Assembly: GCA_945877855.1 (NCBI GenBank)
Contig: CAMDWA010000008.1
Span: 1 to 53,583, forward strand
Direction of reading: 5' to 3'
Source of the DNA: Thermoflexus hugenholtzii JAD2
GTDB taxonomy: Bacteria > Chloroflexota > Anaerolineae > J036 > Brachytrichaceae
DNA: 53,583 nt
The position numbers and the translations under genes were made by a program. The notes under the pieces are model-generated. The model had not been told where the DNA came from. It worked only from the letters and a program-made list of their open reading frames with translations, and made no database searches. Within the stretch, counting starts at the first letter, position 1; each line of letters opens with the position of its first letter. Shown here piece after piece: positions 1 through 8,091 of the stretch.

Positions 1-815
1 ACTTCTTTAAAGAATGGCTTGTCAGCGACATGATAATTGGGGTTTACGTCATAGGTGACGACATCGCCACTCTTAAAATCGCGTAATTTATAGGGGCCGG
101 TGCCAATTGGGGCATTATTGGCTTTTTGGCAATCAGCATCTTTGCTGGCTTTCTCACCAATACAATTTGCAAATTGTTTCTTTTGTAACACATAGCCATT
201 TGAGCCTACAAATGCTTGATAGGGGTACGAGGTCGCAGCTTTGAATGTAATCTTAATGGTGAGTGGGTTGACGATTTCCAGTTTGTCGATTGGGGTGAAG
301 CGGCTAACATTGGTGCAGCCGGTGGCTTTATCAATACAATATTTATAGCTAAAGTCTAGGTCATCGGCTGTCAGGTCAGTGCCATCATGCCACTTTACCC
401 CCGGCTTAATTTTCCAAGTAATGCTCATTTTGTCTTTGCTCAAGCCCCCATTCGCCTCGGTGGGTATTTCGGCTGCTAAGACAGGCACAACAGTGCCATC
501 GGTGCTAACTGCGGCTAAGGGTTCGTGAATGAGACGAGATGCATCATAGTCTTTGGTGCCAGAAGCCAAATATGAATTGAGAATTGTTGGCGCTTGCCAA
601 TACAAAATGCGCAGGGTGCCACCACTGCCACGTTTGCTGGCTGGCGCAGCCGGAGCTGCTGGCGCAGTTGTTGTCGCAGGTGCGGCAGGTGCGGCGGGCT
701 TGGCTGCTTCTGCGGGTTTGGCGGGGGCGGGGGTTGCCGCAGGCGCACAAGCTGCTAAGACCAATGAGGTGGCGGCGGTAAGACCAAACAGTGAGACTAA
801 TCGGTTATTCTTCAT
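1..815 (-). CDS. ABC transporter substrate-binding lipoprotein, family 5 (oligopeptide/nickel type), 3' end outside window
   Basis: The minus-strand frame is open from an ATG at 815-813 to the window edge, about 271 codons, so the C-terminus is missing. The N-terminus is a lipoprotein signal ending in the lipobox LAAC (Cys about residue 23), followed by an Ala/Pro/Thr-rich linker to about residue 60. After it come features of family 5 solute-binding proteins (DppA/OppA/NikA): GGTLRI, then LIHEPL, ITWKIKPGVKWHDGTDLTAD and GTGPYKL. These proteins hold peptides or other small ligands outside the membrane and deliver them to an ABC permease. A GAGG ribosome-binding site lies about 6 nt before the ATG. 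The matching permeases are not in the window. It is divergent from the next gene. The substrate cannot be told from sequence. Confidence 0.9.
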   Translation of the reverse strand, partial: MKNNRLVSLFGLTAATSLVLAACAPAATPAPAKPAEAAKPAAPAAPATTTAPAAPAAPASKRGSGGTLRILYWQAPTILNSYLASGTKDYDASRLIHEPLAAVSTDGTVVPVLAAEIPTEANGGLSKDKMSITWKIKPGVKWHDGTDLTADDLDFSYKYCIDKATGCTNVSRFTPIDKLEIVNPLTIKITFKAATSYPYQAFVGSNGYVLQKKQFANCIGEKASKDADCQKANNAPIGTGPYKLRDFKSGDVVTYDVNPNYHVADKPFFKE

Positions 816-1055
816 TTGTTTTCCTCTTTTTTGGACGGAATTTTATATTTGGAATATTTTTTTGTTGTCCAAGAATATTCCAAATATAAAAATAATTATA
901 TTTGATTCTAAAAGTGATTGTTTATTTCAATATTCCGCATTGCACTCGGTCTTAACATATTCATAAAGAATTAGCATACAATATGGGGGCTACATTAGCA
1001 CTTGCTTAACCCATAGCAAAAAGCTAGAAGCGACAATATTTATTGGAGGATAAAA
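816..1055. promoter_or_regulatory. Divergent promoter region with an 18-bp-arm inverted repeat
   Basis: This is the spacer between two divergent lipoprotein genes. It is AT-rich and holds an inverted repeat with arms 841-858 and 874-891 and a 15-nt loop (TATTTGGAATATT against AATATTCCAAATA). The symmetry and position suit an operator or a transcript hairpin in the leader of the minus-strand gene. No convincing -35/-10 pair could be fixed. Downstream, GGAGG at about 1045 serves as ribosome-binding site for the plus-strand gene. Confidence 0.5.
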
Positions 1056-2234
1056 ATGAAGAAAAATATCGTTATGTCTGGTTTTGCACTTAGCCTCATT
1101 TTGGCTGCCTGTGCTAGCCCGACGCCCACCCCGGCCCCGAAGCCTGCTGAGCCAGCCAAGCCAGCAGCGCCTGCCGCCGCTCCCACCACCGCACCCGCAG
1201 CACCAGCCGCATCTAAGATGGATGAGTTGATTGCCGCAGCCAAAAAAGAAGGCGAGTTAAATGTCATTGCTTTGCCACACGACTGGGCCAATTATGGCGA
1301 AATTATTGAAAAATTTAAGGCGAAATATGGCCTAAAAATCAATGAGATTAACCCCGATGCTGGGTCTGCCGATGAGCTAGAAGCGATCAAGGCAAACAAA
1401 GACAGCAAAGGCCCCCAAGCCCCAGATGTTATTGACGTTGGTTTTGCCTTTGGCCCCCAAGCCAAAGCTGCCCAGCTGACCCAACCCTATAAAGTTTCGA
1501 CATGGGATAGCATCCCCGATAACGTTAAAGACGCAGAGGGTCATTGGTATGGTGACTATTATGGCGTAATGGCGTTTGAAGTGAACAAGGCTGTGGTGAA
1601 GAATGTGCCACAAGATTGGGCCGATTTGCTCAAGCCAGAATATAAGGGCCAAATTGCCTTGGCCGGTGATCCACGCAAGTCATCACAAGCCATTAGCGCG
1701 GTATATGCCGCCGCTTTGGGTAGCGGTGGGTCTGCCGATAATGCCGCTGCTGGTCTTGAATTCTTCAAGAAATTAAATGCAGCTGGCAGCCTTGTGCCAG
1801 TAATTGCAAAACCCGCCACCATTGCTAAGGGCGAAACCCCTATCGCTTTGCGCTGGGACTATAACGCATTACAAAATAAAGTCGATTCAAAGGGCAACCC
1901 AGAGATCGAAGTGGTAGTGCCAAAGAGCGGTGTATTAGCTGGCGTGTATGTCCAAGCCATCAGCGCCTATGCCCCACATCCAAATGCAGCTAAACTGTGG
2001 ATGGAATTCTTATACTCAGACGAAGGTCAAAACCTGTGGCTCAAAGGCTTTGCGCACCCCATTCGCTACAACGACATGGTTAAGCGCAACGTCATTCCCG
2101 AAGCTTTGGCCAAGGCTTTGCCCCCTGCCGATTTGTATGCCAAGGCTATCTTCCCAACCCTGCCTCAACTCGATGCCTCAAAGAAGGTGATCACTGAGGA
2201 TTGGGATAAGGTTGTCGGCGCAAACATTAAGTAA
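1056..2234 (+). CDS. ABC transporter extracellular solute-binding lipoprotein, family 1 (polyamine/iron type)
   Basis: This is a 392-aa periplasmic-type binding lipoprotein, first gene of a four-gene ABC importer operon. The signal peptide ends in the lipobox ILAAC (Cys19), followed by an Ala/Pro/Lys/Thr-rich linker to about residue 52. The mature domain opens with MDELIAAAKKEGELNVIALP, typical of PotD/AfuA-like family 1 binding proteins. Later motifs include GYYGVMAFEVNKAVV-like text, WADLLKPEYKGQIAL and a C-terminal LWMEFLYSDEGQNLWLKGFAHP. GGAGG lies 7 nt before the ATG, a clear Shine-Dalgarno. Two PotB/PotC-like permeases and a PotA-like ATPase follow. Polyamine, iron(III) and thiamine importers share this layout. 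The downstream glutamine-synthetase-like ligase favours an amine or other nitrogen compound, which is inference. Confidence 0.88.
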   Translation: MKKNIVMSGFALSLILAACASPTPTPAPKPAEPAKPAAPAAAPTTAPAAPAASKMDELIAAAKKEGELNVIALPHDWANYGEIIEKFKAKYGLKINEINPDAGSADELEAIKANKDSKGPQAPDVIDVGFAFGPQAKAAQLTQPYKVSTWDSIPDNVKDAEGHWYGDYYGVMAFEVNKAVVKNVPQDWADLLKPEYKGQIALAGDPRKSSQAISAVYAAALGSGGSADNAAAGLEFFKKLNAAGSLVPVIAKPATIAKGETPIALRWDYNALQNKVDSKGNPEIEVVVPKSGVLAGVYVQAISAYAPHPNAAKLWMEFLYSDEGQNLWLKGFAHPIRYNDMVKRNVIPEALAKALPPADLYAKAIFPTLPQLDASKKVITEDWDKVVGANIK

Positions 2235-2249
2235 AAAAGTTTAGAATTG

Positions 2250-2310
2250 AAAATTAAAAATGCAAAATTGAAATTACAAAGTTAATTTTTAATTTTGCAT
2301 TTTTAATTTT
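2250..2310. repeat. Heptameric inverted repeat between binding protein and permease genes
   Basis: Perfect 20-nt arms at 2250-2269 and 2291-2310 are separated by 21 nt. The arms are made of heptads such as AATTGAA, AATTAAA and AATGCAA, answered by TTTGCAT and TTTTAAT. The downstream ATG (2320) follows within 10 nt, with no Shine-Dalgarno between. It is one of a family with the same architecture but different heptads at each locus. Confidence 0.8.
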
Positions 2311-2319
2311 AAATTTCCT

Positions 2320-3168
2320 ATGAAGCGACGCATCAATTGGGACTGGCTGGGCATCGTGCCCTTTTTATTATTTTCAATTGCCTTTTTATTTGCCCCCGGC
2401 ATTAATATTTTTATTAATAGTTTTCGTGGCCCAAATGATGAGTTTACGCTAAACAATATTGCTGGGTTATTTGCCCAAAATATCTTCGATTCATTTTCTG
2501 TCACCCTACGTATCAGCCTTGCTTCGGCTGCACTCGGTGGTGTGCTGGGCTTGTTAGTCGCCTACGCATTGGTCATTGGGGGCGCTCCACGCATTGTTCG
2601 CACCTTATTTATGACCTTCTCTGGGGTCGCCTCTAATTTTGCGGGTGTGCCACTTGCTTTTGCCTTTATATCAACGCTCGGTCGGCTAGGGCTGGTTACA
2701 TTGCTACTCAAACAAATTGGGGTCGATTTATATGCCGAGGGGTTTAATTTATATGGTTTTTGGGGGTTGGTGCTCACCTATACCTATTTTCAAATGCCAT
2801 TGGCGATTTTAGTATTTGCCCCGCCGCTTGAAGGGTTGAAGAAACAATGGCGCGAGGCTGCCGAGAGTTTAGGCGCAAATTCGCTGCAATATTGGCAATT
2901 TATCGGCTTGCCTATTTTGTTCCCTGCCATGCTAAGCGTGTTTATTTTGTTGTTTGGCAATGCCTTTGGGGCCTATGCCACCGCTTATGCCTTGACTGGT
3001 GGGCAAATTAACCTTGTGCCGCTCGTTATTGCCCGCCAAATTAGCGGCGATGTGCTCAATAATCAAGGCTTTGGCAGCGCCCTTGCCCTTGGCATGATTG
3101 TCATGATGGCAATTTCAATCACCCTTTATTCGCTGTTGCAAAACCGCACAGCCCGTTGGCTCAAATAA
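2320..3168 (+). CDS. ABC transporter permease (PotB/FbpB type)
   Basis: This 282-aa inner-membrane permease has about six transmembrane segments, starting at about residue 10 (IVPFLLFSIAFLF). The cytoplasmic coupling (EAA) loop is visible near residues 185-205 as REAAESLGANSLQYWQFIGL, the site that contacts the ATPase. Length and order match the first permease of PotABCD-type importers. It lies 85 nt after the binding-protein gene across a heptameric hairpin and is followed by a second permease. The ATG is not preceded by a recognisable ribosome-binding site. Substrate specificity lies with the binding protein. Confidence 0.9.
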   Translation: MKRRINWDWLGIVPFLLFSIAFLFAPGINIFINSFRGPNDEFTLNNIAGLFAQNIFDSFSVTLRISLASAALGGVLGLLVAYALVIGGAPRIVRTLFMTFSGVASNFAGVPLAFAFISTLGRLGLVTLLLKQIGVDLYAEGFNLYGFWGLVLTYTYFQMPLAILVFAPPLEGLKKQWREAAESLGANSLQYWQFIGLPILFPAMLSVFILLFGNAFGAYATAYALTGGQINLVPLVIARQISGDVLNNQGFGSALALGMIVMMAISITLYSLLQNRTARWLK

Positions 3169-3256
3169 ATTACGAATTACGAATTACGAATTACAAGACA
3201 CAAGCTTACTTGCGATCCATTTGTAATTCGTAATTCGTAATTCGTAATTCGTAATT
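3168..3256. repeat. ATTACGA heptameric inverted repeat between the two permease genes
   Basis: Four tandem ATTACGA heptads (3168-3194) overlap the last base of the upstream stop codon. Their complement, TCGTAAT heptads, lies at 3223-3256, leaving a loop of about 28 nt. The right arm ends 4 nt before the next ATG (3261). A stem of about 27 bp could form in DNA or RNA. The same heptad recurs at 24497-24552 and 36489-36593. Confidence 0.9.
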
Positions 3257-3260
3257 AAAA

Positions 3261-4046
3261 ATGAAACGCATGTCTCTTACATCTTGGCTTTGGATTATTA
3301 TTGGCGCACTTTATTTTTTGCTGCCTTTGATTGCGACTGCTGATTTTTCGTTGCGGGCCGAAAAAGATAAATTAGGATTTTTGGCATACGAGCGTGTATT
3401 TGCCGATCCAAAATTTATCAGCACCTTTACATTTTCGCTTTATGTCTCTATTTTGACCATTATTGCAAGCGTTATTTTGGTGGTGCCAACGGCTTATTGG
3501 GTGCGCTTGCGTGTGCCAGCTTTTCGGCGTGCGTTTGAATTTATCACCTTATTACCCCTTATCATTCCTGCCGTTGTGTTGGTGTTTGGGCTTAGCCGCA
3601 TTTATGGCAAATACCCGTTTCAATTTATGATCGAAACCCCCGCCTTATTTGTGGTGGGCAACGTCATTTTCTCCCTGCCTTATATGTATCGCTCGGTAGA
3701 TGTCGGTTTGCGTGCCATTGATGTGCACACTTTAACAGAAGCTGCTCAGAGTCTTGGTGCATCATTGCCTTATACACTTTTTCGCGTTATTTTTCCAAAC
3801 ATCACGGTGGCTTTACTCAGTGGCGCATTTCTCACCTTCGCCATCGTCATGGGCGAATTTACAATGGCGTCGTTATTGGTGCAACCCGCTTTTGGCCCCT
3901 ATATGCAGCAAATTTCGAGCAGCAAAGTATATGAGCCATCTGCCGTTGCCATCATCAGTTTTATGCTAACGTGGGCCTGCACAGGCGCAATTCAATTGTT
4001 GGGTCGGCGCTCACCCGGCCAAACTCAAATCGCTGGATCTCGATAA
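3261..4046 (+). CDS. ABC transporter permease (PotC/FbpB type)
   Basis: This 261-aa second permease of the importer is of binding-protein-dependent type. It begins with a transmembrane helix (SWLWIIIGALYFLLPLIATA) and has about six helices in total. The EAA loop is at about residues 155-175 (LTEAAQSLGASLPYTLFRVI). The C-terminus ends GRRSPGQTQIAGSR. It would pair with the 2320-3168 product as a heterodimer. The gene sits between two heptameric hairpins, with the ATG 4 nt after the first and the second beginning right after the stop codon. No Shine-Dalgarno is seen, so either translational coupling or an SD-independent start is likely. Confidence 0.9.
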   Translation: MKRMSLTSWLWIIIGALYFLLPLIATADFSLRAEKDKLGFLAYERVFADPKFISTFTFSLYVSILTIIASVILVVPTAYWVRLRVPAFRRAFEFITLLPLIIPAVVLVFGLSRIYGKYPFQFMIETPALFVVGNVIFSLPYMYRSVDVGLRAIDVHTLTEAAQSLGASLPYTLFRVIFPNITVALLSGAFLTFAIVMGEFTMASLLVQPAFGPYMQQISSSKVYEPSAVAIISFMLTWACTGAIQLLGRRSPGQTQIAGSR

Positions 4047-4048
4047 TG

Positions 4049-4120
4049 ATTAATGGTTAATGGTTAATGGCTAACTTGAGTTAACCATTAACCATTAACC
4101 ATTAACCATTAACCATTAAT
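4049..4120. repeat. TTAACCA heptameric inverted repeat before the ATPase gene
   Basis: Tandem TGGTTAA heptads (4049-4076) are followed by five TTAACCA heptads (about 4080-4120). They fold into a long hairpin with a loop of about four bases and one mismatch. The repeat begins 3 nt after the permease stop codon and ends 1 nt before the ATPase ATG, so it fills the spacer exactly. Confidence 0.9.
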
Positions 4121-4121
4121 T

Positions 4122-5189
4122 ATGGCTTTTCTCACCCTAACCAATATTCGCAAAGCGTTCGGCACGGCTGTCGCTGTCGATCAATTTAATTTGCAAGTCG
4201 AGCGTGGCGAGTTTTTGTCATTTCTTGGCCCTAGCGGCTGTGGCAAAACGACAACCATGCGCATGATTGCCGGATTTGAAACCCCAACGGCTGGCACGAT
4301 TCATTTGGATGGCAAAGATATTACCAACATCTCGCCAACCAAGCGAAATGTCGGTATGGTATTTCAATCCTACGCCTTGTTTCCGCACCTCAGCGCCCGT
4401 GACAATATTGGCTTTGGCCTCAAAATAGCTGGGCAAAGCAAAGATGCCATTGCCAAGCGGGTTAATGAAATGTTGGCGCTCATCAAAATGCAGCCACAAG
4501 CCGATCGATTTCCGCATCAGCTTTCGGGTGGGCAACAGCAGCGCGTGGCCTTAGCGCGGGCCTTGGCTGTCAAACCCCAAGTGCTTTTGCTCGACGAGCC
4601 GCTCTCGGCCCTCGATGCCAAAATCCGCGAAAGCCTGCGTAACGAAATCCACGATATTCAACGTGCCTTAAACATTACAACCGTTTACGTCACCCATGAC
4701 CAAGAAGAAGCGCTGTCGGTTTCAGACCGCGTGGTGGTGATGAGTGCCGGGCATATCGAGCAAATTGGCACGCCGCTCGAAATTTATAGCCACCCCCAAA
4801 CGCCATTTGTCGCCGATTTCGTCGGCTCCATGAATTTCATCCCCGGCACTGTGATCGACAACAAGGGCAATGTGCGCTGTGCATCACATACTTTTAATGT
4901 CGGCACAAACGCCAGCGCATTTCCATCAAACACAGCGGTGCGGTTGGCCTTGCGCCCCGAAGAATTGCGCGTGTATAACCGTGAGCCTCAGCAGCCAGAC
5001 AGCTTGCCCGTTACCCTCAATAGCGCCGAATTTATGGGCACCACTTATCGTTTACATTTGGCCGCGGGTGAATTGGGCACTTTGCTGGCCGAGGTGCCTG
5101 CGAATTATGCCCGCACCTTGCACACAGCCGTTGGCGCACCATTGCAAGTGCAATTGCCAAGTGAGATGTTGCGCGTCTTTACAGCTTAA
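4122..5189 (+). CDS. ABC transporter ATP-binding protein (PotA/FbpC type)
   Basis: This 355-aa ATPase powers the importer encoded just upstream. Walker A is GPSGCGKTT (about residue 36), the Q-loop is GMVFQSYALFPH, the signature is [15 protein letters not shown] (about 135), Walker B is VLLLDEPLSALD and the switch histidine is in VTHDQEEALS. A C-terminal TOBE/OB-like region (about 240-355) with VRLALRPEELRVY is typical of the PotA/MalK/FbpC group. The ATG follows a heptameric hairpin with no ribosome-binding site, and the next gene starts 2 nt after the stop, so the two are probably co-translated. The family is secure, the substrate is not. Confidence 0.93.
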   Translation: MAFLTLTNIRKAFGTAVAVDQFNLQVERGEFLSFLGPSGCGKTTTMRMIAGFETPTAGTIHLDGKDITNISPTKRNVGMVFQSYALFPHLSARDNIGFGLKIAGQSKDAIAKRVNEMLALIKMQPQADRFPHQLSGGQQQRVALARALAVKPQVLLLDEPLSALDAKIRESLRNEIHDIQRALNITTVYVTHDQEEALSVSDRVVVMSAGHIEQIGTPLEIYSHPQTPFVADFVGSMNFIPGTVIDNKGNVRCASHTFNVGTNASAFPSNTAVRLALRPEELRVYNREPQQPDSLPVTLNSAEFMGTTYRLHLAAGELGTLLAEVPANYARTLHTAVGAPLQVQLPSEMLRVFTA

Positions 5190-5191
5190 TT

Positions 5192-6010
5192 ATGCCAAAT
5201 AGCACCCTTTGCCTTTCTTTTGATTTCGATGCCATGTCGGTATGGTTTGGCTATAAAAATGTTACACCTGCCATGTTGTATCGCGGTGAATATGGAGCCA
5301 ATGTCGGCGTGCCACGCATTCTTGATATTTTAGCCGAATATGGCATCAAATCGACCTTTTTTATTCCGGGCCACACGGTCGAATCATTCCCAGAATCTGT
5401 CGAAGCGATCTTAAAAGCCGGGCATGAAGTGGCGCATCATTCCTATGCCCATATTGACCCCAGCGAACAAACGCCAGAACAAGAACGTGACGATATGTTA
5501 CGAGCGTTGCATGTACTCGAAAAAATTGGGGTTAAACCGCTCGGTTTTCGTTCGCCTTCCGCCGATTATTCTGCCATCACCTTGTCATTGCTCGAAGAAT
5601 TTGGTTTTCTTTACGATTCTAGTTTAATGGCCGATGATTTCAAGCCCTATCACCCGCGTTTGGGTGATAAGGTCTCGCAGCAATCGCCTTTGCTAAAAGG
5701 CCGCCCCGCCCGTATTTGGGAATTTCCGATGTGTTTTGAGTTTGACGATTGGGTGCATTTTCAATTTAATTTCAACCCCTATCGCAACGGAACCTCGGCC
5801 CCCAGCAAAGTGCTTGAAATTTGGACCGAAGAATTTGACTGGATGCATGAAAATGTTGATGGCGGTATTTTGACCGTCGCCATGCACCCCCAAGTGATTG
5901 GGCGCGGGCATCGTATCGCCATGCTCGAAAAATTCATTCGGCATTGTCTTGCCAAAGGCGATGTGCGTTTTGAGGCGATTGGCGATGTGGCGACGCGGTT
6001 TGGTATATGA
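5192..6010 (+). CDS. NodB-fold polysaccharide deacetylase family hydrolase (PuuE/PgdA-like)
   Basis: This is a 272-aa soluble protein without a signal peptide. The NodB metal-binding start SFDFDAMS (Asp residues at about 10-12) and the later HSYAHIDP (metal His residues) mark a divalent-metal amidase/deacetylase. FIPGHTVESFPE, GFRSPSADYS and a late AMHPQVIGRGHRI resemble the allantoinase PuuE and Helicobacter PgdA-like branch, which also includes cyclic imide hydrolases. The enzyme therefore may act on a small cyclic amide rather than on a glycan. It begins 2 nt after the ATPase stop codon, which ties it to the importer, and a ligase of the glutamine synthetase family lies downstream. The substrate is unknown. 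Confidence 0.8.
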   Translation: MPNSTLCLSFDFDAMSVWFGYKNVTPAMLYRGEYGANVGVPRILDILAEYGIKSTFFIPGHTVESFPESVEAILKAGHEVAHHSYAHIDPSEQTPEQERDDMLRALHVLEKIGVKPLGFRSPSADYSAITLSLLEEFGFLYDSSLMADDFKPYHPRLGDKVSQQSPLLKGRPARIWEFPMCFEFDDWVHFQFNFNPYRNGTSAPSKVLEIWTEEFDWMHENVDGGILTVAMHPQVIGRGHRIAMLEKFIRHCLAKGDVRFEAIGDVATRFGI

Positions 6011-6056
6011 CCCTAAACACTCTATAATTTAAAAAGTGATTTTGTGGAGGTAAGCG

Positions 6057-6305
6057 ATGATAGCAACTTTTGAAATGAATATGCGGGATTTAAATTTGGA
6101 ATTTATCGAAAATTTAAAACGCATGTTTGCAGATAAAGAGGTGCGAATTAGTGTGCAAGCACCGACCCCTGAAACAATATTGGCACACAGATATGAGAAT
6201 TTACAGAAACGCATTTTGCAGGCTGAACTTAATGGGCCTGCTGTCCAGTTTTCTGTTGATGAGTTTGAACGTTTATTTGTCGATGGTCACGACGATGCAA
6301 CATGA
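6057..6305 (+). CDS. Putative antitoxin of a YoeB-type toxin-antitoxin pair
   Basis: This is an 82-aa acidic protein (FEMNMRDLNLEFIENLKRMF at the start, then a DEFERLFVDG tail). I infer antitoxin from position: its stop overlaps the toxin ATG by 4 nt (ATGA at 6302-6305). A clear GGAGG lies 7 nt before its ATG. It does not show an obvious YefM/Phd N-terminus, although MNMRDLNLEFIENLKRMFAD is predicted helical. The C-terminal half would wrap the toxin in the usual type II arrangement. It may also repress the pair's promoter. Family assignment is uncertain. Confidence 0.7.
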   Translation: MIATFEMNMRDLNLEFIENLKRMFADKEVRISVQAPTPETILAHRYENLQKRILQAELNGPAVQFSVDEFERLFVDGHDDAT

Positions 6306-6562
6306 AGCAAATTGCGTTTGATGCTGTTGCATTTGCCCAATTTGCAGAATGGGCGGCGCTAGATCGAAAACTTCATCAGCGTATTGCCCGTTTGCTGACC
6401 GAAGCTGCGCGAACGCCTTTTGAAGGAACAGGTAAGCCAGAGCCACTTAAGGCAAACCTTGCTGGTTGTTGGTCACGGCGAATTACAGACGAGCATCGCC
6501 TAGTATATAAAGTTAACGACGAGCAAATCCTTGTTTTATCATGCCGAGGTCATTACGAATAA
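6302..6562 (+). CDS. yoeB: Txe/YoeB family mRNA interferase toxin
   Basis: This 86-aa protein has the YoeB/Txe signature throughout: FAEWAALDRKLHQRIARLL, then PFEGTGKPEPLKANLAGCWS, RRITDEHRLVY and a C-terminal LSCRGHYE. In the RelE superfamily these supply the catalytic Glu, Arg, His and the penultimate aromatic residue; here the conserved HY lies just before the final Glu. YoeB toxins cut mRNA in the ribosomal A site. Length is normal for the family (about 84-90 aa). The start overlaps the antitoxin stop. The pair sits inside an otherwise metabolic operon, which suggests a later insertion. Confidence 0.9.
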   Translation: MKQIAFDAVAFAQFAEWAALDRKLHQRIARLLTEAARTPFEGTGKPEPLKANLAGCWSRRITDEHRLVYKVNDEQILVLSCRGHYE

Positions 6563-6586
6563 GAATGGCTTCCTCAATTCATAAAT

Positions 6587-8005
6587 ATGCAAAACCACCT
6601 AAACACATCCCAACCTGCTCAAAACACCCCACGCGGTATGCTTACCCTTGAAATGTTGGCCGCCAAAGCCAGCAGTGGCGAAATTGATACCGTTGTCGTT
6701 GCTGTCACCGATCATATGGGGCGCTTAATTGGCAAACGTTTTGATGTCGATTTCTTTTTAAGTGATGTGGCATCACATGGCACACACGGCTGCGACTATT
6801 TATTGACGGTTGATATGGAGATGACCCCTATTCCCGGGTATAAATTTGCCAATTGGGAATTGGGCTATGGCGATTTTCATATGGTGGTCGATCTTTCAAC
6901 CTTGCGCATCGCCAGTTGGCTAGACCGTAGCGCATTGGTGTTGTGCGATGTTGAGGTTGAGCATGGCGAGCATCACGAGTTGGCAGCGGTAGCCCCGCGC
7001 TCAATTTTGCGGCGGCAATTGCAACGCGCTGCCGATATGGGCTTTACGGCAATGGCAGCTTCTGAGCTTGAGTATTATTTGTATGAAGAATCGTATCGAA
7101 GCGCTGCCCAAAAGGGCTATGCAAACCTCAGCCCAGCAGCTTGGTATTTAGAAGACTATCATATTTTGCAAGGCACCCGCGAAGAGAAATTTACGGCGGC
7201 GGCCCGCCGCCATCTTGCCGCATCAGGTATACCGGTTGAAAATAGCAAAGGCGAATTTGGCCTTGGGCAACATGAAGTCAATGTGCGTTATGCCGAAGCC
7301 TTAGCAATGGCCGACCGGCATACCATTTATAAACAGGCGCTCAAAGAAATTGCCGAACAATTGGGTGTGAGTGTTACCTTTATGGCAAAGCCACATAGTG
7401 GGCAGGCTGGCTCGTCATCCCACATTCACTTTAGCCTTTGGCAAAATGGTCGCAATGCCTTTGCTGGCGATCAACAATTGGGGCCAGTGAAGGGCAGCGA
7501 TGAATTTCGTTGGTTTTTAGGCGGCTGGATGGCGCATACCCGCGAATTGATGCCGTGTTATGCCCCAACCATCAACAGCTATAAACGCTATGAAGATGGC
7601 TCGTGGGCGCCGACCCGAATTGCATGGAGCTATGACAATCGCACGGCGGGTTTTCGTGTGGTGGGTAAAGGCAGTAGTTTGCGTATCGAGTGCCGCATTC
7701 CGGGTGCCGATTGCAACCCTTATTTGGCCTATGCCGCCGCCTTAGCGTCGGGGCTTGATGGTATCGAAAACAAGATCGAACCACCGACCATTTTTGCGGG
7801 CGATGTGTATGCCGCACAACATTTACCGCGTGTGCCTTATACTTTGAGCGAGGCCACCGATGGTTTTGCTAACAGCGCTTTTGCTAAACAAGCTTTGGGC
7901 GCAGATGTGGTCGAGCATTACGCGCATCATTGGCGCACCGAACAGAAGCAATACGATATGTTTGTTACTGATTGGGAACGCAAACGCTATTTTGAACGTA
8001 TTTAG
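6587..8005 (+). CDS. Glutamine synthetase family ligase (GlnT/PuuA-like, possibly gamma-glutamylamine synthetase)
   Basis: This is a 472-aa enzyme of the type I glutamine synthetase superfamily, ATP-dependent gamma-glutamyl ligases. Visible motifs include VTDHMGRLIGKRFD (N-terminal beta-grasp), ASELEYYLYEE (metal Glu), GLGQHEVNVRYAEAL, KPHSGQAGSSSHIHFSLW (metal/ATP site), SYDNRTAGFRVVGKGSSLRI and IECRIPGADCNPYLAYAAAL. The divergent sequence and the neighbouring polyamine-type importer point to a GlnA3/PuuA-like enzyme that glutamylates an imported amine rather than ammonia. That is inference. It lies 24 nt after the toxin gene and 86 nt before an MFS transporter, separated from the latter by a hairpin of degenerate heptads. 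Confidence 0.85.
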   Translation: MQNHLNTSQPAQNTPRGMLTLEMLAAKASSGEIDTVVVAVTDHMGRLIGKRFDVDFFLSDVASHGTHGCDYLLTVDMEMTPIPGYKFANWELGYGDFHMVVDLSTLRIASWLDRSALVLCDVEVEHGEHHELAAVAPRSILRRQLQRAADMGFTAMAASELEYYLYEESYRSAAQKGYANLSPAAWYLEDYHILQGTREEKFTAAARRHLAASGIPVENSKGEFGLGQHEVNVRYAEALAMADRHTIYKQALKEIAEQLGVSVTFMAKPHSGQAGSSSHIHFSLWQNGRNAFAGDQQLGPVKGSDEFRWFLGGWMAHTRELMPCYAPTINSYKRYEDGSWAPTRIAWSYDNRTAGFRVVGKGSSLRIECRIPGADCNPYLAYAAALASGLDGIENKIEPPTIFAGDVYAAQHLPRVPYTLSEATDGFANSAFAKQALGADVVEHYAHHWRTEQKQYDMFVTDWERKRYFERI

Positions 8006-8011
8006 GTGGGT

Positions 8012-8091
8012 AGCGATAGTGAATAGGGATAGTGATGGGTAGGTAGTAAACTTGCGCTATTTACTATCTGCTATAACTATCCACTATCGCT
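8012..8091. repeat. Degenerate heptameric inverted repeat before the MFS gene
   Basis: The outer arms AGCGATAGTG (8012-8021) and CACTATCGCT (8082-8091) are perfect complements. Between them run diverged heptads of the type GATAGTG/GGTAGTA, answered by TTACTAT/CCACTAT. The right arm ends directly at the next ATG (8092). It looks like an aged copy of the same architecture seen at 3168 and 4049. Confidence 0.7.

Noticed and set aside
553..966. Plus-strand open frame rich in Ala/Gly opposite the first lipoprotein
   Set aside because: It is the antisense of the Ala/Pro linker of the family 5 binding protein, with no ribosome-binding site and no independent motif.
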